The notes below the pieces were generated by a model. That model was not told where the DNA came from, did no database searches, and worked only from the letters and a program-made list of their open reading frames with translations. The translations under genes and the position numbers were made by a program. 36,648 bases of DNA from Planctomycetia bacterium (GTDB lineage: Bacteria; Planctomycetota; Planctomycetia; Pirellulales; Thermoguttaceae), in NCBI GenBank assembly GCA_030537455.1, contig JAUNMR010000034.1, positions 1-36,648 of the forward strand, read 5' to 3'. Shown one piece after another: positions 9,038-16,994 of the stretch. Numbering within the stretch: position 1 is the first letter of the stretch; each line of letters begins with the position of its first letter.

Positions 9038-9283
9038 TTAGTACTGACCGTTCATTGCGGCGGCGTTGCGTTCCGCGGTAATTTTATTCATGTAATCAAC
9101 CTCTTGCTGGTACTGGAATTCCGAACCAGAGGGATGATACTGAATATCATCGCCTAGATAATGGGGGCTCGGCAGAGTTTGACCATTACGAGTCACCTGA
9201 CAACCCGCAAGGGGCGCCAAGGTAAGCGCCGCAAGGATCAACACGCCGAATGCAACGCGTCCTTTGCTTTTCATCGATCTCAT
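9038..9283 (-). CDS. Small lipoprotein of planctomycete type
   Basis: 81 residues. A signal sequence ends in LAPLAGC, with C28 as the expected lipidated residue. The mature part contains QVTRNGQTLPSPHYLGDDIQY followed by a polar coiled segment. I associate this TLPSPxYLxDDxQY pattern with short planctomycete lipoproteins; its role is unknown, presumably at the envelope. AAAGGA sits 6 bases before the ATG at 9283. A second ATG three codons later is possible. It appears to be monocistronic, with its own terminator. Confidence 0.85.
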   Translation of the reverse strand: MRSMKSKGRVAFGVLILAALTLAPLAGCQVTRNGQTLPSPHYLGDDIQYHPSGSEFQYQQEVDYMNKITAERNAAAMNGQY

Positions 9284-9590
9284 CTCAAATCCTTTGTTTC
9301 ATGAAAACATTGAGACGCGTCGCACATATAGATCACAAACTGGAGCGTCTTTGCCACGCTTGATAAACTCAATGGGCTTCGCTCGACAGTCTGTAATTAC
9401 ACGCGCAAACAACCTATTTAGGCGCGACGTCTCGCTTCATAACGACGGTCTCGACAGGTTCCATCCTTAAAGCCTGCCGACTCAGGAACAGGTCTTTGTC
9501 GATCGTTCCATATCCTATGGGTATTATCGACCGTCAGTGGTTGAGAACTTCAAAAAAAAGCGGGATAAATAGAAAAAAGCGTCATAATCG
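9284..9590. other. Gene-free interval
   Basis: About 300 bases between the small lipoprotein and the GTPase, both on the minus strand. I found no coding frame or RNA gene. The only structure is an imperfect dyad at 9498-9531: GTCGAT and ATCGAC arms enclose CCATA-TCC-TATGG. It has no U-tract on either side. Confidence 0.5.
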
Positions 9591-10592
9591 TTACGGCGCG
9601 ACATTGATCTCCACAACGTCCTGGTCCGCCACGACGTAATCGCCCTTAACGACCGTACCGTCGTGGACGTTAGCGCCCCAGACTCGCGCGAATTTGAACT
9701 TCTGCGCATAGTCTTTATGGATCTGGTCACACAGGTCAAAGACGGTACTGCCCTCTTTAAGCGTAAAGGGACGCTCGCGATCCGCTTCCTTTTTCGTCGG
9801 CTGTTTCGTATAAACGCGAATAACGTTCATGGCGTGATAAATCGCGTCGCGCAACTGTTCCACTCCTGAACCGTCGAGCGCAGAGATCTGAAATTCCTGG
9901 AACGGCGTGGGGCAGAACTCATGAAACAGCTCCAGACGCTCCTGATAGTCCGGCAGATCGCTCTTATTCAGCACGATAAAAGTCTTAGTGTAAGAGACGC
10001 CGACGTCGTCCTCATCCAGACCGGACTCCACGGCCAGACGTGTTTTAGCGTCTTTAAAACGCGTCAACACGTCAATGCACTGCTGAATACCGTCCTCGTC
10101 CCCAAGGTCTACCATGAGCAGCGCCAGTTCTGCCGCGCGAATATAGCCATAAAGGTAAGACTCAAAGAAATCGGGCGTTATCGGCGGCGTGTCGATGAGT
10201 TGCACAAAAACGTCATTCCAAGCCATCATACCGGGGGTGGAATTCTGTGTGGTAAACGGATACGGCGCCACCTCCGGCTTCGCCTTGGTTAAATAGGTCA
10301 ACAACTGACTCTTACCGGAGTTCGGTCCGCCGATAATCACCGCCGTGCCAGCGCCCTGACGTGGGATCTTGACCGACTTGCCCGTGCTCTTTTTGGCGCC
10401 GCGAGACGCTTCGATCTCCTTCTTGACGTCGGAAATCTTCGTCTTGAGCATAACCTGCATCTTCTCGCTGGCTTTATGCTTAGGAATCTCTGCGAACATG
10501 ACCTGGAGCCATTTCAATTCGTCTTCCAAGGTCTGCGCGCGACGGTATTCTTCTTCAGCTCGTAAATATTGAGGGGTAAGATTTGCTGCCAT
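9591..10592 (-). CDS. DRG/Obg-family GTPase with TGS domain
   Basis: 333 residues. A charged N-terminal helical region (1-75) precedes a G domain: G1 GPNSGKS (89-95), a switch region PYPFTTQNSTPG (110-121), G3 DTPP (134-137), G4 NKSD (209-212) and G5 SALDG (237-241). The C-terminal 75 residues form a TGS domain ending VVADQDVVEINVAP. The architecture (helix, G domain, C-terminal TGS, no Obg fold) resembles archaeal and eukaryotic DRG proteins more than bacterial ObgE. DRG proteins associate with ribosomes and translation. The upstream ribosome binding site is weak. The gene stands alone, downstream of but not tightly joined to the oxidoreductase gene. Confidence 0.9.
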   Translation of the reverse strand: MAANLTPQYLRAEEEYRRAQTLEDELKWLQVMFAEIPKHKASEKMQVMLKTKISDVKKEIEASRGAKKSTGKSVKIPRQGAGTAVIIGGPNSGKSQLLTYLTKAKPEVAPYPFTTQNSTPGMMAWNDVFVQLIDTPPITPDFFESYLYGYIRAAELALLMVDLGDEDGIQQCIDVLTRFKDAKTRLAVESGLDEDDVGVSYTKTFIVLNKSDLPDYQERLELFHEFCPTPFQEFQISALDGSGVEQLRDAIYHAMNVIRVYTKQPTKKEADRERPFTLKEGSTVFDLCDQIHKDYAQKFKFARVWGANVHDGTVVKGDYVVADQDVVEINVAP

Positions 10593-10692
10593 ACTAGTTA
10601 TTAATTCTTCGCCCCTAAATCTAGGGACGCTGTGAGTGTTAATTCATTATCTTATCATTCTTTACGCTCGGCGTGAAGATTATGACCATAGA

Positions 10693-11796
10693 CTATTGCG
10701 GGATTTCATCGAGGTTGATCCAGGTTTGGTTTTCCGCTGACAGACGAATCGCTTCGATTGTGCGATCGACTTCATAAGCGTCTTGGAAAGTCGCGATCGG
10801 CGCAATCGGCTCCATTTTAGCGATTGCGCGCATATTCTCGTAGCAACCGAAGAGTAAGAGATCGCGATATCCGACCAATGGCGCTTCCGCCTGATTGTCG
10901 TAGGCATAGCCCGCCGCGCTACACAGAACGCGTGTCCAACCGCGTTGTGGATCATTCGCGTCATAGATTTCCAAGTAATCTAGGTCGTCGTAGCGCCAAC
11001 GGATTGCGCCGTGCTCGAAGTATAATTCGTACCCCTGAGAGTTTTCAGAGCCGTGAGCGTTGCGCGTGCAACTGAGCGTGCCAATCGCCCCGTCGGGAAG
11101 ATAGAACATGACGTAAGAAGCGTCGTCCACTTCGATCTTACGACCGGAACGCTCCTTCACATGCGCATACTGCAGCGCGCAGAGCCTCTCCGGACGTTTG
11201 CCCGTTACAAAGTAGAGCATATCGATCGCGTGAGAACCCAGGTCGCCAACGGTACCGCCGCCCGCGGCGCGATCAAACCGCCAACCGAACCCGACGCCTG
11301 GTCCGCCCCAGTGCTGATTGTAATAGCTATGGCTTTCCAGAAGCTTGCCAAATCGATTGTCTGCAACGAGTTTACGCGCGTAAATATTCGCCGGAACGCG
11401 ACGATAGGTAAAGTGCACCGAATTAAGAAGTTCCGGTCGCGCTTTCGCCGCGGCGACCATCTCGCGCCCCTCTTGAATAGAGACGGCAAGCGGTTTTTCA
11501 CAAAAGACATGCTTGCCCGCCTCGATCGCCGAAAGAACTGCGGCGTAGTGCATGGCGTTCGGCAGACAGATATCAATGTAATCGGTCTGCTCATTAAAGA
11601 TCGCCTTACGCATATCGGTTTCCGGAACCCATCCTACTTTTGCAGCGGCGTCCGCTTCATTGGGGAGCACAAAGGCCTGACACAACGTCGGCTGATAGGG
11701 AGAGTCTTTAAAATAACGCGTGATATTCTCGTAGGCGACCGCACGCGCACGTCCCATCATCCCAAAGCCTAAAATCGTAACTGGTAGTTGTGTCAT
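10693..11796 (-). CDS. Gfo/Idh/MocA-family oxidoreductase (paralogue 1)
   Basis: 367 residues. The N-terminal Rossmann domain has GFGMMGRARA (10-19) for NAD(P) binding, and the family's catalytic EKP motif is at 100-102 (FCEKPLAV). The C-terminal half contains GDLGSHAIDMLYF, with the His of the active site. Relatives oxidise or epimerise sugars and inositols in the cytoplasm. It is clearly a paralogue of the next gene upstream (11987-13213), with the same motifs in the same order and matching N- and C-termini. AGGAG lies about 9 bases before the ATG. A terminator between the two genes indicates separate transcription. Confidence 0.93.
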   Translation of the reverse strand: MTQLPVTILGFGMMGRARAVAYENITRYFKDSPYQPTLCQAFVLPNEADAAAKVGWVPETDMRKAIFNEQTDYIDICLPNAMHYAAVLSAIEAGKHVFCEKPLAVSIQEGREMVAAAKARPELLNSVHFTYRRVPANIYARKLVADNRFGKLLESHSYYNQHWGGPGVGFGWRFDRAAGGGTVGDLGSHAIDMLYFVTGKRPERLCALQYAHVKERSGRKIEVDDASYVMFYLPDGAIGTLSCTRNAHGSENSQGYELYFEHGAIRWRYDDLDYLEIYDANDPQRGWTRVLCSAAGYAYDNQAEAPLVGYRDLLLFGCYENMRAIAKMEPIAPIATFQDAYEVDRTIEAIRLSAENQTWINLDEIPQ

Positions 11797-11903
11797 AGTT
11801 AGCGTCTCCTCGCGTGAAAATAGAGAAATGCGTTAAACGTAGACGGCGCTCTTCACAGGCGAGCCATTGAAAATTAGCTTCTTGCGTAAAGGCGCTGACA
11901 GAT

Positions 11904-11940
11904 TAAAAAACTCGACGCCGCACACAACGGCGACGTCGAG
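11904..11940 (-). terminator. Terminator of Gfo/Idh/MocA paralogue 2
   Basis: On the minus strand, CTCGA and CGCCG arms pair with CGGCG and TCGAG around TTGTGTG, with a 3-base bulge, followed by TTTTTT (11905-11910). It lies 47 bases past the stop codon and separates the two oxidoreductase genes. Confidence 0.8.
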
Positions 11941-11986
11941 CTTACCATCTGATAACGCGTCGTTTATTAGACGCGCGCGTAACCGG

Positions 11987-13213
11987 TTAGGCGATTTCGT
12001 CGAGTTTGACCCAACGACGTTCCGTCCAGGACTTGCGAACCGCTTCGATCGTGCGTTCGACGTCGAGCGCGTCTTGGAAGGTCGCCAGAGGAGCGATTTC
12101 ATCGGCGCCGGCGATCTTGAGCATATTTTCGTAGCAAGCGTTCACAAGCAGGTCGCGGTAACCGAACATGTGCCCGTCGGCGAACGACGGATAGGCAAAT
12201 CCGCCGCGATTGCACAGAACGTGAGCCCAGCCGCGTTCCGGTTTGGAAGCGTCATAGAGATCGAGGTAGTTAAGTTCGTCGTAACACCAGCGAATCGCGC
12301 CGCGTTCGAAGTACAATTCATAGCCGTGAGTGTTTTCCGTGCCCCAGGCGTTACGCGTGCATTCCAGCGAGCCGACCGCTCCGCCGGGCAGCGTGTACAT
12401 AATGCGCGTGACGTCGTCGGTTTCGACCTTTTGCATCGGTCGCGAGGTCGCTTCGCCCTTTTCAGCGGCGTCGGCGTCTTTTTTCCAGTCCGCCCAAACG
12501 CCCGCGAGATCCGTCGCCTTCTTGTTATAGCGACCTTCCAGGTCGGAACCAATGGTCGCCGGCTTGTAACGCCACGGAATATGAACGCTTTGCATCGCGC
12601 AAAGTTCGATCGGACGCATACCCGTGGTGTAGTAGAGCATGTCGAGCGCGTGAGAACCAAGGTCGCCCAGAGTGCCGCCGGTGGCGCCGAAACGCCAGCT
12701 GTAATCGGTGTCCGGACCGCCCCACGCCTGATTATAGAAGCTACGAGCCTCCAACAGCTTGCCAAAGACGCCCTCTTTGATCAACTTGCGAGCATAGACG
12801 TTCGCAGGAGCGCGACGATAGATGAAGTTGACGGAGTTGAGAAGTTCCGGATGAGCTTTCGCGGCGTCAACCATCTTGTGAGCTTCTTCCACGGTGACCG
12901 ACAGCGGCTTTTCGCAGAAGACGTGCTTACCGGCGGCAAGCGCCTTGAGAACCGCGTCACAGTGCATTGCGTTGGGAAGACAGACGTCGACGTATTCGGT
13001 TTTCGGATCGGTAATCGCGTCGTCGAGATCTTTGGTGGCGATCCAGCCCGAGGAAGCGGCGCCTTGCGCTTCTTGATCCGTGTAGGTGTACGCCTTGTAG
13101 AGAACCGGCTTAATCGGGCTATTCGTGTAGTAGCGCAGAACCGCTTCGTACGAAACAGCGCGGGCGGTGCCCATCATACCAAAACCGAGAATTGTAATCG
13201 GAAGTTCTTTCAT
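11987..13213 (-). CDS. Gfo/Idh/MocA-family oxidoreductase (paralogue 2)
   Basis: 408 residues. The start is the ATG at 13213 (MKELPITILGFGMMG), which has AGAGGA 9 bases upstream and aligns with paralogue 1. The open frame continues upstream without support. Motifs: GFGMMGTARA (10-19), EKP (101-103) and GDLGSHALDMLYY. Compared with paralogue 1 it carries about 40 extra charged residues after SVHIPWRYKP (LEGRYNKKATDLAG...DWKKDADAAEKG), just before the conserved VETDD strand. Expected to be a cytoplasmic NAD(P)-dependent sugar or polyol oxidoreductase; the substrate is unknown. Its promoter, about 165 bases upstream, overlaps a perfect palindrome. Confidence 0.93.
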   Translation of the reverse strand: MKELPITILGFGMMGTARAVSYEAVLRYYTNSPIKPVLYKAYTYTDQEAQGAASSGWIATKDLDDAITDPKTEYVDVCLPNAMHCDAVLKALAAGKHVFCEKPLSVTVEEAHKMVDAAKAHPELLNSVNFIYRRAPANVYARKLIKEGVFGKLLEARSFYNQAWGGPDTDYSWRFGATGGTLGDLGSHALDMLYYTTGMRPIELCAMQSVHIPWRYKPATIGSDLEGRYNKKATDLAGVWADWKKDADAAEKGEATSRPMQKVETDDVTRIMYTLPGGAVGSLECTRNAWGTENTHGYELYFERGAIRWCYDELNYLDLYDASKPERGWAHVLCNRGGFAYPSFADGHMFGYRDLLVNACYENMLKIAGADEIAPLATFQDALDVERTIEAVRKSWTERRWVKLDEIA

Positions 13214-13376
13214 TATTCTATTTCCTCTTTGACAAAAGCGACGGCGCGCAGGTAAAGACAACGCGTCGCTTTCTACAGACGAATCTTCAACCACGCCAGT
13301 GTAACGCAAGGAGCGCTCGCGTCTACCGCGTCGCGAAATCACGCCGCTGGAAACGGCGCTTATCTTTCTTGCCTCT

Positions 13377-13405
13377 ATTCTATCGAGAAGAATTTTAAAA
13401 TTCAA
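13377..13405 (-). promoter_or_regulatory. Promoter with overlapping palindrome, for oxidoreductase paralogue 2
   Basis: On the minus strand, TTGAAT (13400-13405) and TAGAAT (13377-13382) are separated by exactly 17 bases. A perfect 14-bp palindrome GAATTTTAAAATTC (13390-13403) covers most of the -35 box and part of the spacer, a good position for a repressor or activator site. The leader would be about 155 nt long and contains a short CGCCG/CGGCG hairpin near 13351. Confidence 0.6.
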
Positions 13406-13488
13406 GCTCATTCGTTGAAAATTAAGAAAAAACGCGCGCGTCCATAGCGCTCTCCTGAATAGGTCGACGTCGAGTAAGACTAGACGCC

Positions 13489-13517
13489 TAGACAATTCCC
13501 AATAGAATAACTATATT
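13489..13517 (+). promoter_or_regulatory. Promoter of the KaiC-like gene
   Basis: TAGACA (13489-13494) and TATATT (13512-13517) are separated by 17 bases, each one mismatch from the sigma-70 consensus. The box lies 62 bases upstream of the KaiC-like start. The region is divergent with the oxidoreductase promoter. Confidence 0.6.
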
Positions 13518-13578
13518 TGTATCGATTTTTTTTGGCACGACGTATCGCGCGCCCTTCCTTGGCTCCTCGGAGAAGCCC

Positions 13579-14472
13579 ATGACGTCACGTTTATCCACAG
13601 GCATTCCCGGTCTTGACTCACGTCTTGGCGGCGGTCTTATTCCAGGCACAACGACGGCTATCGTCGGCAGTTCCGGCGCGGGGAAAACCCAGCTGTCCCT
13701 TCAATTTCTCAACGCGGGTCTAGCCAGCGAGGGTCGACGCGGCGTCATTCTAGACCTGACCTCGCGCGGCGACTCTCAAAATCATACGCAGTACGCACAG
13801 TCCCTCTTCGATTGGACTATCCTCGCGCAGGATCCAAATGAGAAGTTCAGCCCCGAGGCGTTCTTTGACGCTTGCCGTGAAAAGAAACGATACTTCGCCG
13901 ATTATCTACAGGCGTTCCCATACAAGGGTAAACGCGTGACAAAACGCGATATCGACGAAGATCAATGGCATGAGTGGCGTTGCGACCTCGCCTCGCGTCT
14001 TAACACGACCATTGCGTTCCTGTATGGCAACTTCGCACAGGGCGCGCGGCGTCTGGTCGTCGACGGAATCGAACCGGTGGAACATCAAGGCGATTCGATT
14101 CAATTTGAACTCCTAGAATACGTTGAGTCTCAGATCGTCAAGAAGGACTCTGCCTGGGTCGCGCGCGACCTCTTTCGCCAGGATTATCGACGCTACGAAG
14201 ATCAGATCGCGCAATTTAGTTACGATTCCAAAGCGCTCGGCGCGATCCTCTCCTACACCTCGCGCGAGACCTCGCTGGAAGCGCTCATGGACAAACCTTT
14301 AGAAGAGGGCGACTACTTCGCTCAGGCCAATACCGTAATCTACCTCGGTAAGATTCGCGAGGGACGCAAAATGCAACGCGCGCTCTATATTTTCAAACAC
14401 CGTGGCAGCGCATGTTCCGACGAAATCATTCCTTATGAAATCGACGACGCCGGTCTACACGTCATTGAGTAA
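13579..14472 (+). CDS. KaiC/RadA-like RecA-superfamily ATPase
   Basis: 297 residues, a single RecA-type domain. It opens STGIPGLDSRLGGGLIPG, the typical KaiC/RadA start, followed by Walker A GSSGAGKT (30-37) and Walker B LVVDG (159-163). The C-terminal FKHRGSACSDEIIPYEIDDAG matches the KMRGSxH...I closing segment of KaiC-like proteins. A GGAGA ribosome binding site precedes the ATG. Single-domain KaiC-like ATPases are widespread and mostly uncharacterised (signalling or DNA-related). It has no KaiA or KaiB neighbour, so a clock role is not supported. A sulfotransferase gene follows in the same orientation. Confidence 0.88.
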   Translation: MTSRLSTGIPGLDSRLGGGLIPGTTTAIVGSSGAGKTQLSLQFLNAGLASEGRRGVILDLTSRGDSQNHTQYAQSLFDWTILAQDPNEKFSPEAFFDACREKKRYFADYLQAFPYKGKRVTKRDIDEDQWHEWRCDLASRLNTTIAFLYGNFAQGARRLVVDGIEPVEHQGDSIQFELLEYVESQIVKKDSAWVARDLFRQDYRRYEDQIAQFSYDSKALGAILSYTSRETSLEALMDKPLEEGDYFAQANTVIYLGKIREGRKMQRALYIFKHRGSACSDEIIPYEIDDAGLHVIE

Positions 14473-14566
14473 ACGCTCGTACGTTCGCGTCGTGTTAAGC
14501 GCGTCGCGTCGCGGACTTTTTACTATCGCGCAGTTGCTTAAACGCAAGATCCCACACGTCAAGACT

Positions 14567-15727
14567 ATGACCACCCCAGAGAAAACGACCGCGAATAATT
14601 CCGGCGTGACTAAAAGCGTGAGCGGCGGTTCGCGCGACCAATTCTGGAATCCAAGATTCTGGGACGGCGTCACGATTTCCGCATGGCACAAGATGCTCGC
14701 CTCCGCGCGCTATCGCGTCGCTCCCACTAGATTGCCGATGTTTTGTGTAATCTCCGCGCTCACGCTCTTGAACTCCTCCCTTGCGGCGCTACAGCGTCTA
14801 TTCTACGGTCGACGTATTGCGCAAACGAAACTTGTCGCCCCGCCGATCTTTATTATCGGTCACTGGCGTAGCGGCACCACGCTTCTGCACGAGTACATGA
14901 TTCGCGACGAACGTTTCGCGTTCTCTAATACCTACGAATGCTTTGCGCCAACTCATTTTCTCGTCTCCGCCTCGATGATTATGCCGTGGCTGAAACACCT
15001 CATGCCCAAAAAGCGTCCAATGGACAATATGGCGGCAGGTCTGGAGCGACCACAGGAAGACGAATTTGCCATCTGCGTTCTGGGCGTGAACTCGCCTTAT
15101 CGTCAAGTAGCGTTCCCCAATAGCGGTCTAATTGACGAACAATACCTCACGCTGCGCGACGTTGACGATTCCGCGCGCAAACGCTGGCTCGACGCCTTGG
15201 AATATATCCTCAAGGCGCTCACCGTGGCGCACAACAAACGTATCGTGCTCAAATCGCCGCCGCACACCGCTCGTGTGCGCGCGATCCTCTCGCGCTTTCC
15301 CGACGCAAAGTTCATTCACATTTCACGCGACCCTTACACGCTCTTTCCCTCCACGCTGAACCTCTGGAAGAAACTCGCCGCCACCCACGGCTTACAGCCT
15401 CCTAAGGATTCGCCTGAGAGGACAGAAAAGGTTTTACACGATTTCGAGCTTATGTACGACGCCTTTTTTCAAGATCGCGATATCATCCCCGAGGGCGCGT
15501 TGTGCGAAATCTCATACGACCAACTCGTCGCCGAACCGGTTAAGACCCTCGAAAAGATCTATCGTGAACTGGAACTCGACGGCTTTCAAGCCAATCGCGA
15601 AGCCTTCGAAGCGTTCGCCGCCACGCAGAAGAACTATCGTAAAAACAAGTTCGAACTCTCAGAGGAAATGAAACGGCAGATTCGCCGACGTTGGAGCGCT
15701 TACTTTGAACATTACGTACAGGAATAA
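14567..15727 (+). CDS. Sulfotransferase family protein
   Basis: 386 residues from the ATG at 14567. The frame is open further upstream, overlapping the KaiC-like gene, and no start has a clear ribosome binding site, so the start is uncertain. PAPS-binding motifs are visible: the 5'-phosphosulfate loop IGHWRSGTTLLHEY (97-110) and the 3'-phosphate region RIVLKSPPHTARV followed by KFIHISRDPYTLFPS. A preceding hydrophobic segment (about 57-75) could anchor it to the membrane. The family transfers sulfate from PAPS to sugars, lipids or proteins. The neighbouring glycan genes suggest a carbohydrate acceptor, but this is inference. Confidence 0.85.
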   Translation: MTTPEKTTANNSGVTKSVSGGSRDQFWNPRFWDGVTISAWHKMLASARYRVAPTRLPMFCVISALTLLNSSLAALQRLFYGRRIAQTKLVAPPIFIIGHWRSGTTLLHEYMIRDERFAFSNTYECFAPTHFLVSASMIMPWLKHLMPKKRPMDNMAAGLERPQEDEFAICVLGVNSPYRQVAFPNSGLIDEQYLTLRDVDDSARKRWLDALEYILKALTVAHNKRIVLKSPPHTARVRAILSRFPDAKFIHISRDPYTLFPSTLNLWKKLAATHGLQPPKDSPERTEKVLHDFELMYDAFFQDRDIIPEGALCEISYDQLVAEPVKTLEKIYRELELDGFQANREAFEAFAATQKNYRKNKFELSEEMKRQIRRRWSAYFEHYVQE

Positions 15728-15766
15728 AACACAATAAATCCACTGTACAAAATTTACAAAATAACC

Positions 15767-15812
15767 AAAAGACAGTTGTAACGCTCAATATTGACGTCTG
15801 CAACTGTCTTTT
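15767..15812. terminator. Bidirectional terminator
   Basis: A perfect 12-bp stem (15767-15778 with 15801-15812, AAAAGACAGTTG against CAACTGTCTTTT) lies between the convergent sulfotransferase gene and the ABC exporter operon. Its arms supply a U-run in both directions. Confidence 0.85.
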
Positions 15813-15853
15813 GTCATTAACAGAATTTAACCGAAATCGAACTCCGGTATTTC

Positions 15854-16981
15854 TTATTCCATACGTCTCTTGAACATAAAGATCGCCGCGCCCAGCGAGA
15901 CCGCCGCGACGCATGCCAGCGGTATGAGACACAGCGCAATTGAGGTTAATTGCGATCCGCGCAAAAAGAGTCCTTTGAGCACATCGATCTGCCAGCGCAC
16001 CGGGTTAATCACGGTCGCGTGTTGTAAAAAGATCGGCATATTCTCGATCGGCGTAGCGTAGCCAGACGTCATGACCGCGGGCGGTAGAAAAAGAAAGATC
16101 CCCAACGTCGCCTGTTGTTGTGTAATCGACAGCGAGCTTACGCACAGCCCGACCGATACGATCGACGTGAGGTAGAGAATTGTTGTGGCGTAAAAGAGCC
16201 ACAAAGGTCCATGGAGCGGTAATTTAAACCCAAAGAGAACCACTAGTAGCACCAAGGTTGAGGATAAAGTCCCTAAGACCACGGCGGTAAACGCTTTGCC
16301 CAGCACGATCTCATAGGGCTTTAACGGGGAAACCAGCAGTTGTTCAAAGGTTCCAAATTCTCGCTCACGTGCAATCGACATTGCCGACGCCAACATTCCA
16401 ACGGTCGTCATGGTAATACAAACCAGACCGGGAATAAAGGAGTTGCGCGCGTTCAAATTCGGATTAAACCAATACCGCGTAATCACGCCGCTAGAACCTG
16501 CGTTCACCGACGCGGAACGTTGCGTCACAAGCGACGCGTCATAACTGTGCGCGATCTTGCCGATGTAACCGCCGAGAATGCCAGAGGCGTTCGCACGACG
16601 ACCGTCGAGCGTCAGCGCAATTTCAGCGCCGGAATTCGACGCGACCTTTTGCGAGAAATCCTCTGGAATCACAACCGCGGCGATGATTTTGCGCTGGTCC
16701 AGCGCCGCGTCGAGCTCACGATAGCCGCGTAGCGTAATAACCTCGCGAAAGACCGGCTCCGCCTTAAAGGAACGCACAAGCGCCGCGCTCTGTACGCCCT
16801 GATCCAAGTTCATCACGCCCAGACGCACATTGACAATCTCCTGTGACGCGGCAAAGGAAAAAACGATCAACTGCATAATCGGGGGGAATATTAGCAAGAC
16901 GCAGGAAACGCGATCGCCCAAGAGCGCTAAAAATTCCTTGCGTATTAACGAGGCTATTCGCGTCACACTTCCTTCTTTCAT
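15854..16981 (-). CDS. ABC-2 type permease (YbhR-like)
   Basis: 375 residues. One N-terminal membrane helix (about 27-46) is followed by a long extracytoplasmic domain and then five C-terminal helices (from about 180), the layout of drug-type ABC-2 permeases. SIAREREFGTFEQLLVSPLKPYEIVLGK is the conserved coupling segment. It is the last gene of the five-gene operon and starts 13 bases after the stop of the other permease, with GGAGG 7 bases before its ATG. The two permeases probably pair as a heterodimer, energised by the double ATPase at 18131-19873. The name follows from gene order and similarity to the Escherichia coli YbhFSR exporter; the substrate is unknown. Confidence 0.9.
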   Translation of the reverse strand: MKEGSVTRIASLIRKEFLALLGDRVSCVLLIFPPIMQLIVFSFAASQEIVNVRLGVMNLDQGVQSAALVRSFKAEPVFREVITLRGYRELDAALDQRKIIAAVVIPEDFSQKVASNSGAEIALTLDGRRANASGILGGYIGKIAHSYDASLVTQRSASVNAGSSGVITRYWFNPNLNARNSFIPGLVCITMTTVGMLASAMSIAREREFGTFEQLLVSPLKPYEIVLGKAFTAVVLGTLSSTLVLLVVLFGFKLPLHGPLWLFYATTILYLTSIVSVGLCVSSLSITQQQATLGIFLFLPPAVMTSGYATPIENMPIFLQHATVINPVRWQIDVLKGLFLRGSQLTSIALCLIPLACVAAVSLGAAIFMFKRRME

Positions 16982-16994
16982 GGAACAACCTCCG

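Noticed and set aside
11867..13255. 462-codon open frame on the plus strand
   Set aside because: It is antisense to the second Gfo/Idh/MocA gene. It mirrors the codon bias of this genome and has no recognisable domain or ribosome binding site.
13590..13602. Perfect DnaA-box sequence TTATCCACA
   Set aside because: A single copy inside the KaiC-like coding region, without a cluster or AT-rich unwinding element; not evidence of an origin.
13579..14472. Circadian-clock KaiC
   Set aside because: Only one RecA domain, no KaiA/KaiB neighbours and no paired autophosphorylation sites recognised; kept as KaiC-like only.
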